DNA of 64,000 nucleotides, taken from the NCBI GenBank assembly GCA_003550325.1, contig QKWP01000251.1, positions 62,001 to 126,000 of the forward strand, given 5' to 3'. The notes under the pieces are model-generated. The model searched no databases. It was not told where the DNA came from and saw only the letters and a list, made by a program, of their open reading frames with translations. This document shows, piece by piece, positions 1-13,015 of this stretch. The stretch's first letter is position 1. Each line of letters begins with the position of its first letter. This stretch comes from Gigaspora rosea (lineage: Eukaryota; Glomeromycota; Glomeromycetes; Diversisporales; Gigasporaceae). A program made the position numbers and the translations under genes.

Positions 1-1183
1 TAAAAAAATCTTGATCATGAATTTTTTTAATTGCGAATGAATGTTTGGTAAAAGATTTCTCATAAGTAATTAGACATTTAGCATGATAAACGGTTGCAAA
101 TCCTCCCATCCCAATTTCTTTAATATCTTCAAACTTGTCATACGGAATCCATAACAATTGATACCTTTCGTCATTCAAAATTATTTTTACGTTATCATCA
201 ATATTAGAATATGTAAATTTCTCTATTTCTATTTATTATTAAATCAATAAGTTTAAAGATTTGACAATAAAAATTTGTCAAAATACAGAAAAACTAAAAA
301 AAAAAATACCTTGAAATTTGGTTTTCTCCCTGTTAATTATAATTATTATATAAGCAATTAGCATTCTAATCAACAAAAAAATTTTTTTTTAAAAAAAAAG
401 AACTTACATTCGAAACCAATTCTCGGCTTCTTTTAAATCCTTTTTTGTTCCAATACCATTTCGATAACAATATCCAACATTTTTTATCCCATCAACAAGA
501 CCAAGTTTTGCAGATTTTAAATACAATTCAAAGGCTCGTTTTAAATCTTTTTTAACACCAGTCCCATTCTGATAGCATTCTCCAAGATTAAAAATTGAAG
601 TAATTTCACCCATTTCGTAAGCTTTTTGATAATAAGAAAATGCCATGTCTTCATCTTTTTCAACCCCTTCTCCAAATCGATAACGTTCTCCAACACCACT
701 CATTCCACGACTATGCCCCATATCAGCAGATTTTTTTAAATAAATGAATGCTTTAGAATAATCTTTTTCAACTCCTAATCCTTTGTAATAACAGTTACCA
801 ACTCCAAACATTGCATTGACATTTCCCATTTCTGCAGATTTTTGAAAATAAATGAATGCTTTATTATCATCTTTTTCAACTCCGATTCCATTTAGGTAAC
901 AATATCCAACATTACATGTTCCAGCAGCGTGCCCCATCTTTGCAGATTTTTGATTACATAAAAAATACTGGTATTCATTCTTTTCAACTCCTCTTCCGTA
1001 ATAATAACATTGCCCAACTTGATATATTCCTTCAGCATTACCCATATCTGCAGATTTTTGATAATAAATGAATGCCTTATGTTCATCTTTTTCAAACCCT
1101 ATCCCATGTTGATAATTGTATCCAAGGGTATAAAGGTCTAAATCAGTTGATTTTTCTTGATAAACAGAATTGCTATAACTCAT
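1..1183 (-). CDS. Sel1-repeat/TKL-kinase fusion, copy A1 (partial, cut by window edge)
   Basis: This is the 5' part of a predicted signalling protein: Sel1 repeats (a protein-interaction solenoid) followed by a tyrosine-kinase-like Ser/Thr kinase domain. Exon 1 (408-1183, ATG at 1183) encodes seven Sel1 repeats of about 36 residues with the recurring GVEKD-x-KAF-x-YYQKSAEMG pattern. Its ATG is followed by a GTAAGT donor, so the apparent stop after ENWFRM is intronic. A 20-nt micro-exon (310-329) and a kinase N-lobe exon (1-228, still open at the edge) follow in matching phase. The glycine loop reads GMGGFATV where copy A2 has GKGGFATV (A at position 108). Apart from that base, 1-1227 matches 7530-8756. 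Start and splicing are supported by four parallel copies. The catalytic lobe lies outside the window, so activity cannot be judged. Confidence 0.85.
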
Positions 1184-1227
1184 TTTATATTTTAAATGTG
1201 GGAAAAAATCTCCGAAAATCCGAATTC
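1..1227. repeat. Segmental duplication, left copy (partner 7530-8756)
   Basis: Positions 1-1227 match 7530-8756 at a constant offset of 7,529 bases, with one mismatch seen by eye (A108 versus T7637). The match includes introns and poly-A/T runs. Homology stops at GAATTC. The left copy then continues into the usual upstream sequence of the family, while the right copy enters unrelated DNA. The left limit lies outside the window. Confidence 0.9.
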
Positions 1228-3939
1228 ACCATTTATATAATTTAAATGCAAGCGTATTACTTTCTACAGAATTATCGAGTGGTACAACTTTTTATAGGTA
1301 ACCAATTTTTTTCGTTGTTTTGCAGGTTTCGGATTAAGAGTTGAAAGTTTATAAGTCGGAATTCGCTTGATGTAAAACCATTAAAATGATAATATATAAG
1401 CGGATTTGTCTTTATTTTTTTTAAATCATTTTTATTTTCAAAATCTTTATTAGTGATTAGAACCGCCTAAAATTTTTCTTATCGTTTAATCGTTTAACCG
1501 TTTAATTTGGCCGGCATTAAAGTAATCCCGGCCCACGACCAACATAATTCTGCCCGGAACTATAGAGCAATCTTTTTATAAATTTGTATAATTCTATAAA
1601 GTCAAATAATTGTTATATAGTATTTTTATATAAATTTACACATCCGATGTAAACTTACAAATTTAAGGAATAAATCACAGCCGAAGTATATAAATCTCAT
1701 AGTAAAAATCGGCAATGAATTACTATTACTTTCATATAATGATGGAATGCCTAATGTTTCTGACAATAAGCAAAAATCATGTAGTTGAAAAAAAATTACT
1801 AACATCTTGTGATTTACTAATCAAATTTCAATAAGTCTATCACCATTAATTCCATAATAACTTTCTATACAACTTTTGCTAGAAATAGAGCTATGTCCTT
1901 TGCCAAGGTTGACCCGACGGGTCAGCATTCTGACGGGTCACGGGTCAAGCAACATTTGCCGCCAAACCTAAATTAATTAGGCCGGAACCAATAAAGTTTC
2001 AGGATATTGTATAACAAGACACTAACGTATGTCTGTGTGTAACACAAATTTTAAATACTGCCGGGCACAATATATATAGTGCACCGCATTTTCGTGGTAC
2101 GTATACGACGCCTACTACTGCACTAGCAATTCTGCCAAATTATCTAAAATTCTTTTTTTTTTTTTTATTTATTGGTCTAAGTCATGCTAAGAAGCATCAT
2201 TTGACAACAATATAAGTTCAAATAGGCCTCGCTAAGATATGTTTTATTTGTCAAACTAAATGCCTAAGAATTGGCGTTCGAATCATTCCTCTTAATTAGA
2301 TTTAACGTTTAAAGGTTGCATAAATTTTATGCAAGTGTTGTTACAATAATGTTAACTTAGAATTTTTCTATTTTCTATATGATTTATTGACCCGGGTTGA
2401 TACCCCGATCCGTAATTATTAACCCAGGTCACTAGTTTCCGACCCGGGTAAGAGCTCTACTCTACACAGCTCTGCGTAAAAATAACTTGTTGATGATCAT
2501 TATACAAGGAACGTAGTAGAAAGAAGTGATGATTAAATTCGAATTTATTCGGATTGAATGTAGTAATCGAATGATCATAACAATTGATATACATTCGAGA
2601 TACATAATAAAGAATCGCTGACTACGTTCCTGGGTTTAATGCGATAGCTATCTATTACTTTAAGACGTTATAATGTGTCAATAAACCCTAACTGCCGCGA
2701 TTGGCTAAGAATGACAATAAAAATATACAGGTAGATTGGAATTATTCGAAATTTTACTAATAAAATCACAGACGTTTGTTAAGTGAAAAATATTCCTGGG
2801 TTAATTTTATCATAGAACCTATTTCCAAAAATTTTAATTTTGGTGGATGTCTAAAGCTGAGTAGACTTATTTTTCAATCACCTTAGAATTAGGCTAGAAT
2901 TAGAATGGTTCATACAAGTAAAATTGCCTATTCAACATTTGTTATTACTGCATCTAAAGCAGGTTGAGATGCGATTTTGTTCTGCTTTAGATGACCCTAA
3001 TCTTGGAATGTAATAAATTCTAGCTGAAGTATGAAAAAATTATGTAATACTTGTAATAAAGTCACATTAAAACCTGTTGCTTAATCCAAGATTCCCAATG
3101 ACGAAAAAGATTGTCTTCTTGATTGACAAATTTAAATTAAATTATAATAACAGCAGATTGCCGCTGATATCTACAAAATGCTCAAGCACATAAAGCAAGT
3201 CAAGCATCAAAATATCCACGAAAAGCTGCTAGGCATAGCTAACAAATTCATGTCATTAACCAAATGTTAACACAAGGGATGATAGTGAATTAAAGTAAAT
3301 TTACCAATGTCCAATTAATTGTAATTGATGTTTGTGTAAGAGAACGCTTACCAGTTATAGTACTATACTACTTTACTATATACATGCATGTTAACGTAAC
3401 TGGTATTCGTACAATGACATTGGACAATTGTCAACGACCAAGCTGATAAAATTAATTGACTTAGTAGGCTTAATCGAATTTACGTATTTATTTTTAAACT
3501 TTAATCCGGAATTTTTCGGAATCTGCTAAAATCTGACCTCAGCTTTGCTCGTATTTTAGGCTCATTCATTCTCCATGTCGGAAATTTTTGTAATTGCATC
3601 TTTTGAATCAATCAGCCGATTTTAAAAAATCGACTGAAAAGCCAATTTTTTTCACTATCGGCCAAGATACTATAGTTAACGTTTATCAACTATTAAGTCA
3701 ATCGTATAACATAATTGAAAGTTATAGTATAACTCGAAATGTTATAAGTAATAGTTATACCCTGGGCAGTTGGGAATAACTGATTTATCCCTGCCATCTA
3801 CATGAACGTTTAAATCCATCTTTCTTTAATAAAAAAAAAATAATTGTTGGAAAATTTTTTTATTGATGCATACTAGTATTTATTTATTTGTATTATTATT
3901 ATAGCTATCAATATTATTATTGAATATTTGATTTTTAAG
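1228..3939. other. Gene-poor interval with decayed repeats
   Basis: I see no convincing gene. The first ~200 bases continue the upstream region of copy A1. Around 1,890-2,460 are several GACCCG/CGGGTC-rich motifs (GACCCGACGGGTC near 1910, GACCCGGG near 2390 and 2440) between TAGAGCT-like ends. This could be an old non-autonomous hAT-like element, but no clean target duplication is visible. The rest is AT-rich and unassigned. Confidence 0.4.
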
Positions 3940-5625
3940 GAATCCTGATTTAAACCTGCTTTAGAAATCGATCCAATAACTCAAGCAATAAATGACCTAA
4001 AGAAATTAAGAAAAATTTGGAAACGACCAGTAAATCTTCAATAAACCAAATAATAAAAAATTCGATGTATTTTAATCTTTAATATTTATTTATGTTAATG
4101 CAATAAATTATATATTGATTTAAAAATTTAATGATATCACAGCTTAGTAGATTTAAATACCAATGCTTTCGATTCAAATGATACATTAAGTCATTATAAG
4201 CAAATTGCAATTCCAAAAAAAATACTCAAAGAAGTAATCAGTTTGGATTACACGATTTGAGTAATATGTTAAGGATACACAACCTGATCTTAATATCAAC
4301 CAAATTTCTGATAAACGAATACTTATCATTTTACTTTCAGAATTTGTTTTGTTAATAAAGAAATGTGATAAAAGTCAATTTAAGGCAGATTCATTATATA
4401 ACAGCATATGCGCAATAAATACTGTAGATATTTTATTAAAAGTTTAAAGAAATTGGTCCTTTTAATTTACATGGTGTCATTGAATTTGCTCCTTTTCGAG
4501 ATATTCTTCATTCAAGAATGCGAGAATTAGAAGAAATTCATAATGGAACATATCAAGGTGCTGACCCACTAAACGATAATGAAATAGAACAAATATTTGG
4601 ACATCACAAACTTGATAGAGATACACCATTTGGACTATTACGTAGGGTTTTTCTATGGATAGGTTGTTGTGCTGCTAAACGAAGTGGATCTTATTTAGAT
4701 ATAATGGCTTAACATTTTGAAGAACGTCAAGATTGAGGATTTAATCTTTTAACAATTCATGATAAAACTCACAAGGTGGATATTATGATAGTAATACTTC
4801 TGGATCTGGACATAATACACCTTCACAAATTTACCACCAGATGAATTAGGAGTTATTGGAACATCAAAAAGTATTTAAGCTTACGGCCAGCAAATGCAGG
4901 ACTAAATTTATTTTTACAAATTAATAAAGACTCGTTAAATTAAATTTATTATGCACATACTTATTAATTTTTAACTTGTAAATAAAAAAAGGAAATTGGT
5001 ATATGCCTTTTCATATGGGTCGTGACTCTTATCCAAGGTTCTAAAAACGATTTACGAATTAACTGGAATCGATTGTACTAATCGGCGTATAGTCAATCAT
5101 TCTTTGCGCAAGACTACTGTTCAAAAGCTTAATGAAATAATGTAAATCCTCAAGCAATAATGAATATTACACTTCATCGTTCAATGGCTGGACTTAATCG
5201 TTATAGAAAACAAAATGAAAAACAACGTATTCAAATATTGCGCTTCCCGATGTTAATAATTTAACTATAATACTGGCATTAATAATTTATTTATTTAATT
5301 AAAAATACTAACTACTGTAATTGGTATTTAGATTTTACCAAAACAAGTACCACCGGTAAATAAAGAAGGTTCTCAAAATGAAGCAACATCAAGCTTTGAC
5401 GGATCGAACATACAAGATTCTATTGCCGATGTAATTTAATCTGCATTAATTTAATTTACGTTTCATAAACTAACTACTTTTTTCTAGACCTAGATTAATA
5501 CCGACAAAATATAACTTCTACTGAAACTTCTAAAATACTGATATTATTAGCTCTGATAATAAATCAATTAATAAACGGTCTAATGAATATCTATCTGGCG
5601 AAAAAAGGATGATCTATATATAACG
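3940..5625 (+). pseudogene. Decayed Crypton-like tyrosine recombinase
   Basis: Fragments in changing frames resemble one protein of the tyrosine recombinase class found in Cryptons and DUF3504-type genes. In order: a helical segment near 4,450-4,710 containing a GLLRRVFLWIGCCAAKRSG-like box I region (Arg of the recombinase core); RPANAGLNLFLQ near 4,890; WYMPFHMGRD near 5,000; a NHSLRKT segment (His-x2-Arg box) near 5,095; and TLHRSMAGLNRYR near 5,165-5,210, whose Tyr fits the catalytic position. A hydrophilic tail runs on to about 5,620. Several stops and frameshifts break it, so no full product is possible. The longest open piece is 4518-4712. Family assignment is by motif order only. Confidence 0.6.
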
Positions 5626-6817
5626 TGCAAAAATTTTACTATTAATTTTAATTAAAGTACTATTTAAATTCGTATAATATGTAGTTCACATATTATGCAG
5701 CTTTTTTCACTAAATTATCTATGCATTATTCGAAATTCGCATATGTATTCGCTTATAACACTACGCTTTATTGGTTTCAGTTAAGAATTCTATATATAGT
5801 AATCGGAAAGTTTAAGTCACTTATGTGTTGTATTCTTTGGTTACAATAGAATTTGAGTTCCGCTTATGCCCAACTGTCTGAGATATAACCATTACCAATT
5901 TTCTAGATACTATGACGTATGCCAGTAAAAATAGGTTGATGATGTAACTTACATGAAAAAAATCATGTAGATGTGGTTGGCCAGGGATAATTTTGTTCTT
6001 TATAACTTTTATAAACATATATAAAGGAAGTTGCCTAATTGGGATATTCATTTTCCCGAAAACCGAAATAATGCTATTCTACTTTAGGAAATGGAAAATT
6101 ATAATCACTACACCTTATTCTCTAATCTCTTTTTTAATTAGCTATAATATTTTCAGTAAATAACAATGTGTTGATCAAAACTAACGTGGATAATTCTGTA
6201 TACGTATTTGACCAAAGTATTATAGTATATAAATTACATAAGAACGTTCGTACGTTCGTACGTATGTATATTCACAAAGTCTGTTTACGTAAGTACGTAG
6301 TTGATTGTTTAAACTGATTTTACTGATTTTTACTAGTTGTGAATATCGATATACACACACCAATTAAGATAAAATCAGATGGTTGCAAAATAATTTAAAG
6401 CATCAATGTGTTTTTTTTAATTTGTATAAGATTGCAAAAAAGACTAGACTACAAAGTTAACCAAACTTTATTTAAATTTTCTTTAGTGAAATGTCTTTTG
6501 AACTTTTTGTTAAATTCAAATTTATAAAATCTATTTGATGAGCACTCGTAGTTTTTAATAAAAAAGATAAATAATAATATAATGTTTAATACTTAAATAT
6601 GGATAATACGTATTAATATAAAAATGGTAGCAAAAAAAAAAACTTTTTTTACTAAAATATTCAAATATAACCTCGTATATATTATTCAGGGTTCTGTTCT
6701 AATCTTTTAGATATTTCTTGTATATTGATAGGTTTACTAACATATATATTTTTCGAATGCTTTGGTGATTCAATAACAGGTTTAATTTTATCAGCTTCTA
6801 AAAATTGTTCTCTTATT
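5626..6817. other. Downstream flank of copy A2, duplicated at copy B
   Basis: There is no gene here. From about 6,030 on, the sequence is repeated downstream of copy B (12,480-14,130), including the TTCATTTTCCCGAAAAC stretch and a GTAC-rich run near 6,245 (again near 13,770). This shows that the duplicated unit extends past the kinase 3' end. The former kinase C-terminal coding sequence lies at about 6,686-6,817 in a shifted frame. Confidence 0.6.
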
Positions 6818-8712
6818 TCATTTTTCATCATCAAAGGTTCCTATTTCTTCAATCCATACAGTAATAATGGCATTAACATGTCGGATAGTAAGTCGTTTTT
6901 CCGGTTCTAAATTCATACATCGCTTGGCTAATTTAATGTAACAATTAGGTGTACCAGATGTAAATTCTGGTTGTAATCCACGACAAATTTTTACCGCAAA
7001 TTTGGTATTAGAATCATAATCATCGAAAGCCATTCTTCCCGTAGATATTTCTGCCATAATGATACCTAAAGAATAAATATCTGCTGCTTGAGTATATGGT
7101 TTTCCTTGTAAAACCTCTGGTGCCATATAAGGTAAAATTCCGCACACTTCATTATTTGTATTAGCGAGCCCTAAATCTGTGATATAAGCATTATCCAATT
7201 CGTCTTGCAAAATGTTTCCACTATGAAGATCTCGATGTTCTATTCCTTGCGAATGAATTGCTTCAAGATCTGATGTTATGCAACTTAATAAATTTAATTT
7301 TTCTGCCCATTTCATTTGCGACACTTTATAAAGATTATTACGTAAAGACCCTTTTTCTGCATATTTCAAAATAATCATGTAGTTTCCTAAATCATCTCTT
7401 GATAGTCCGTAGCATCTCAAGAACGATGGATTTTTATATCCGATCTCGCAAAATGCTTTTAACTTTTAAAAAAAATTATATTAGCCATAAAATTTAAGTT
7501 CTAAACAAAACTCAATAAATTTACCTCGTTAAAAAAATCTTGATCATGAATTTTTTTAATTGCGAATGAATGTTTGGTAAAAGATTTCTCATAAGTAATT
7601 AGACATTTAGCATGATAAACGGTTGCAAATCCTCCCTTCCCAATTTCTTTAATATCTTCAAACTTGTCATACGGAATCCATAACAATTGATACCTTTCGT
7701 CATTCAAAATTATTTTTACGTTATCATCAATATTAGAATATGTAAATTTCTCTATTTCTATTTATTATTAAATCAATAAGTTTAAAGATTTGACAATAAA
7801 AATTTGTCAAAATACAGAAAAACTAAAAAAAAAAATACCTTGAAATTTGGTTTTCTCCCTGTTAATTATAATTATTATATAAGCAATTAGCATTCTAATC
7901 AACAAAAAAATTTTTTTTTAAAAAAAAAGAACTTACATTCGAAACCAATTCTCGGCTTCTTTTAAATCCTTTTTTGTTCCAATACCATTTCGATAACAAT
8001 ATCCAACATTTTTTATCCCATCAACAAGACCAAGTTTTGCAGATTTTAAATACAATTCAAAGGCTCGTTTTAAATCTTTTTTAACACCAGTCCCATTCTG
8101 ATAGCATTCTCCAAGATTAAAAATTGAAGTAATTTCACCCATTTCGTAAGCTTTTTGATAATAAGAAAATGCCATGTCTTCATCTTTTTCAACCCCTTCT
8201 CCAAATCGATAACGTTCTCCAACACCACTCATTCCACGACTATGCCCCATATCAGCAGATTTTTTTAAATAAATGAATGCTTTAGAATAATCTTTTTCAA
8301 CTCCTAATCCTTTGTAATAACAGTTACCAACTCCAAACATTGCATTGACATTTCCCATTTCTGCAGATTTTTGAAAATAAATGAATGCTTTATTATCATC
8401 TTTTTCAACTCCGATTCCATTTAGGTAACAATATCCAACATTACATGTTCCAGCAGCGTGCCCCATCTTTGCAGATTTTTGATTACATAAAAAATACTGG
8501 TATTCATTCTTTTCAACTCCTCTTCCGTAATAATAACATTGCCCAACTTGATATATTCCTTCAGCATTACCCATATCTGCAGATTTTTGATAATAAATGA
8601 ATGCCTTATGTTCATCTTTTTCAAACCCTATCCCATGTTGATAATTGTATCCAAGGGTATAAAGGTCTAAATCAGTTGATTTTTCTTGATAAACAGAATT
8701 GCTATAACTCAT
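6818..8712 (-). CDS. Sel1-repeat/TKL-kinase fusion, copy A2
   Basis: Four exons fit a continuous 557-residue protein: 7937-8712, 7839-7858 (20 nt), 7525-7757 and 6818-7462, with GT-AG introns of 78, 81 and 62 nt. Residues ~15-258 form seven Sel1 repeats. A short linker leads to a kinase domain with GKGGFATV glycine loop, FAIKK lysine, HRDLHSGNIL catalytic loop, DLG in place of DFG, and MAPEVL activation-segment end. All key residues are present. One extra T in the run at 6830-6834, compared with copies B and D, shifts the frame. The protein therefore ends FDDEK* and loses the ~45-residue C-terminal tail kept by D. It is probably a cytoplasmic signalling kinase; substrate unknown. It may be functional despite the missing tail. 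Confidence 0.85.
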
Positions 8713-8756
8713 TTTATATTTTAAATGTGGGAAAAAATCTCCGAAAATCCGAATTC
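7530..8756. repeat. Segmental duplication, right copy (partner 1-1227)
   Basis: This copy matches 1-1227 with a single visible substitution (T7637 versus A108). It ends at GAATTC, 8751-8756. It spans most of kinase gene A2, including three introns. Confidence 0.9.
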
Positions 8757-9080
8757 TTGTTTGTCAATCTCCGACTGCCGCTAGCTGCCATCGGAATCTA
8801 ATCGGACTTACGATCGACGTAATAATCGGATTTACTCGTGAAACCCGGAAGCCCAATCGGCAACCTGATAGCTCTTGCCTTGTGACCTTACTATACTTCT
8901 ATCATCTCATTGAGGATATTAGCAAGACTCTACGAACCTTGAAACCCGGACCAAATCTTCCACGCCTCTTTCTACCTGCCAATTCGAGGAACTAGGAGCC
9001 TTGACCGATAGTTGTATAGGGTTTAGAATAGTTATAGGTGTTATTAGGGAGTTTTAGGTTATAACCACCTTTCACAACGT
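8757..9080. other. Unrelated, GC-richer insertion upstream of copy A2
   Basis: Upstream homology to copies A1, B, C and D stops at 8757 and resumes near 9,080. The interval has a visibly higher GC content and no ORF of note. Phrases near its right side (TAGAATAGTTATAGG on the + strand) resemble, in reverse complement, the LTR region near 61,440 (AACTATTCTA). It may be an LTR remnant, but no borders or duplication were found. Confidence 0.4.
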
Positions 9081-11330
9081 ACAATCCAAAACTTAAATTT
9101 GAGGTATATATTACTTAGTGGATTTTACGTTACTCAAATTTATTTTTTTTGTCACTTTATGATCATTTAATTACATAAGAAAATTACGGATCAAGAACTG
9201 AGTTTATAAAACGGAATTTGCTTGATGTAAGAAATAATAATTGAAATCATATTTTCCTGCAAGACAGTGTAAAAATAAGGGATAATTTATAAATAATGTA
9301 CATATTTTACAAAAATTTTAACATCCAATTTCCGCAATTTTTATTATGTTAAAAAAATTTTTAAATCAGTTATTTATCAGTTTTTTATATAGTACACTTT
9401 ACAGGTTATAATTCATTTCACAATGTTAGATTGTAATTTTGGCCCATACATGAGTTCTATATAAATATTCCTAGCTTTTAATTTATTTAATTTATTTATT
9501 TATCGTAATTATTTAAACGAGTTCTATTTTTTTATAATTAGAGATTAAGCTTATATTATTAATTTATTTTTTGAAAAACATTATCGCTATTATTATTATT
9601 ATTATTATTGATACGAATTCTTGCTACTGGCATTCAAAAAAAAAATTTTCGGCATGAATGATACACTAATGGAATTGATTTGTCATAACAATTTAATAAT
9701 AATCTGTGCCAATAATGAGAGATTTTTTCCGTCATTCATTAAAGAATTGAACAACTTGTGCAACCTTTTTTTCAATCAAGTTGTGGTAAAACAATTCATT
9801 ACTAATAGATTCTTAATTGAGTTAATCCTTCAGATTGCGGCTTTAGTTAGATTTATCGCATATGTTAAAATTTTTCTTCAGGGCCTAACGCTAAACAATT
9901 TCCTGAATTTGATAATATTTCTTAGAACGTTATAAATGTACACAAGTAATTAATGCTATAAGTGTGCTATAAATAAGCAATATAAATCGCTACAATCGTA
10001 AAAAGGCAAAATTGCACTGTGGAAGTAGTCATAATCCCAACAATCACTAAGAAAAAAACTTTTATGCCAATCAATATTAAATGCAAGAAATTAATATAAA
10101 TAAGAAAGCCATTTAAGTTGAACCTTTTTCATATAATTGTTAATTTCTTTACTTCCACTTTGTCTACCTTTGATTAATTATATAACTTCTTAAATCTAAC
10201 GTTATATTTCACTTTTTGATATCGCAATCAGAATCTTTGATAAATGTTATTTATTTATATTATTTGTATAACTTCCATTTATATTATTTGCATAACTTTT
10301 AAATTTAAGAAAAATACTATTTACCAATTAATTGACATGAATAAAATGAGACATATTTAAATATTTACAAATTGAATAATTCATTTTAAACTTTTAAGAT
10401 TGATTAAAATGATTTTTATAATAATGTTCTCATTAATCTTAATATTTATGTTCTTTGGAATTTATATGAACATATTTTTAAACACTTTGTTCTTTATAAA
10501 TTATATGAAACCATATTTTTAAAACTCTTTGTTCTCAAAATTATAAATGAAAACATAAAAACATAAGATTTCCAACACTGAATTCGATAACTTTGGCGGA
10601 AAGCCATATGCAAATTACATGAGCTGGAATAAAACAAATTTCGGTCACTCGAAAACAGTAGTAAACATTCAAATTATAGGAAGTATATCAGAAATTTATT
10701 AAAAAAGTGAATAAAATTCTTTCGAATTTTAACAAACGGGCTTTAAAAAATTCTGCTATAATTATTAATCGCATGAAATGTCGATGATACATGTCTTTAA
10801 CTTAAGTATCTCCAATTAAATGAAATCCTTATATTAACGATAAAAATTTTTTAGTAATATACGCGTATCTCTAGCTTACATCAATAAGTTTTTACTTTTA
10901 AAAAAGATACTGACATAAATAATTTTCAGTTTGTTTAATTGTCACAATAATTGGAAACATGCATATTATAAATCCTCAAGCGAGGTTTAATAAAGCAAGA
11001 CGTATAGTTCCATTGGTCTTTTTTCAATGGATAATAAAATTGCAAACCCAATTAAATAACGATAAGTCTGATTTCCAAAAATCCATAACTTAAACTCCAA
11101 TAAATCAAACCGTCAACATAATGTCGCCGTTTAACAAATCATTTCACAACTTAAATTATTCCAATAATAAATTATGTTTTACCAAAATTACATTTTTTTT
11201 AAATATCATTTAAATTTTCTGTAAAATATAGCAATTTTTTATATAGATATTAATTGCACAATCAGAATAAATATCAAAGAAATTGGAAATCAGAAATCAG
11301 TAACATCGATTTCTTTCTTTTTTTTTTTTT
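9081..11330. repeat. Upstream flank unit of copy A2, member of a tandem array
   Basis: This non-coding stretch recurs upstream of copies B (16,500-18,800), C (20,640-22,768 and 26,120-26,260) and D (28,560-31,166). Shared landmarks include GTCACTTTATGATCATTTAA, GTGTACACAAG-like blocks and TTCACTTTTTGATATC. An AT microsatellite (TTA repeats) lies near 9,590. The only long ORF (9621-9935) is not kept open in the other units, so I call the unit non-coding; it contains the promoter region of the kinase gene. Confidence 0.7.
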
Positions 11331-12560
11331 GATCAGCAAATTTACATATTTTTGCAACCCGCAATAATAACATAATAATTGCAATTAATTGCAATTAATT
11401 GCAGATTTTGTATGTATACGTGCATAGTGATTTTCTTTTTTTTTTTATATATGCACACATTGCATATTGTATACTTTGTTTTTGGGCTATTGGCAGTGAT
11501 CCATGAGGATATAATTTACATGGATACTTGGCGTCGTAAGCAGGTCTAAAAAAGGTCTCTATGTAGTTTTTGTCCGTAACATTTATATCCATTAGCTTGC
11601 ACGATTTGTAAATCTTGTCATTATATAAAAAAATAAAAAGAAATCGCCTTATTATCTGATTTCTTTATACAATTACGTATATTATTGATTGTCACGTAGT
11701 CACTCAGACTACCTTGTATTCGTGGAGTTTTACTACCAAAGTTCACTCGCTTGGCATTACAACGACTGATGTATCGTTCAGGTACTATCACCTAACAGAT
11801 ACTTCACACAGATAACAGTTTATTCACTAAGAGATATACAAGCACACAAGTACGTTAACACAAAGTTATTGTGAGCACAAAAGCTAAAGCTAGAAGCTAG
11901 AAGCTAGTCTTAGGATCGATGTCTTATTTATTAATTATCATGGCTGATGCTGAAGTTTTGGGGTCTCGATTTAAACTATAAGCCCTGCTAAAATCCACAT
12001 ATGCTCTTTAAATATGAAATCTACACCCAAACCCTGCCCTAACCCTATAAGACAAAAAAGAAAAAAACATCCAAAAAAAATTTAAAATTTTATATCAAAA
12101 TAGGTCAAAATTTCAGCATCAGCCGTGACATTAATTACCAATACACTTGCAACATGCTATACTCATCGCTAATGAAATCATGATCTCTTACTTTTAATTA
12201 CACGATCAATACATTCGATCAACACGTGCATACCTGGTCACTAGTCACATGGGTATGGCACAGCACCGTGACATTGATCCTTTTTTTTTTAAATACAATT
12301 TTTGATGTCAAGACACTTCTTGCAAATCGCAGTAAAATTTGCAATTAATTGATTAATTGCGGCTGCACCACAATTAATGAATTGAGTTCACAAAATCGAC
12401 CATTTTTTTTTCACTATCGACCAAGATCACTATAGTAACGTTTACAGTATTAACTATTAATTCGAACTGTTATCACGTTGGTTTATAATTTTTATTCATT
12501 TTCCCGAAAACAGAGATAATGCTATTCTACTTTAGGAAAATGGAAAGTTATAATCACTAC
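11331..12560. other. Unique intergenic stretch between array units A2 and B
   Basis: AT-rich sequence with no supported gene. The 65-codon ORF on the minus strand (11395-11592) has no recognisable motif. From ~12,470 the sequence again matches the downstream flank of copy A2. Confidence 0.4.
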
Positions 12561-12685
12561 TAGTGTTTCGGGCAAAATTATTAGGAATTTTAATTTCGCC
12601 CTATAAGTCCGAAACCCTCCAAAATTAGTTTCGCCGAATTTGATCTGCAAATAATCTGCAAATTCGGGTTTCGCCCGAAACACTA
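12561..12685. mobile_element. 125-bp MITE, TAGTGTTTCGGGC ends
   Basis: The ends are inverted: TAGTGTTTCGGGC on the left and GCCCGAAACACTA on the right. The element interrupts sequence that is continuous in the paralogous flank near 6,100. The flanks (ATCACTAC and ATCATACA) suggest an 8-bp target duplication that has since mutated, compatible with a hAT MITE. It encodes nothing. Confidence 0.65.
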
Positions 12686-13015
12686 ATCATACACTTTATT
12701 ATCCAATCTCTTTTTTAATTCGCTATAACATTTTCAGTAAATAACAATGCGTTGATCAAAACTAACATATTTGACAAAAGTAGTATTATTCTCGCTCGGA
12801 TTTCATATTAAACACTTTATTAGACATTACGAAGATACATGATGGGAGTAGTGCTCCACTTCATCACTTTCTCTTCTGCTATTGCATATTGTGCTTTATG
12901 TACACGTGAATATACTCACGTGAGGCAGCATGGTTGAGGTGATTGGTTGAGGATTACCAACGCTAAAGTATGGCACATTCTACTTTTTTTTAGCAATATC
13001 AATTTTTATAATAGT

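Noticed and set aside
856..1071. Plus-strand ORFs over the Sel1 exons (also 8385-8600, 16015-16224, 28000-28407)
   Set aside because: They are shadows created by the repetitive Sel1 codons on the other strand.
9621..9935. 104-codon ORF upstream of kinase A2
   Set aside because: The frame is broken in the three homologous flank units (near 17,230, 21,330 and 30,190) and it has no recognisable motif; likely chance.
11395..11592. 65-codon minus-strand ORF in the A2-B gap
   Set aside because: It has no homologous frame in the window, no motif, and sits in AT-rich repeats.
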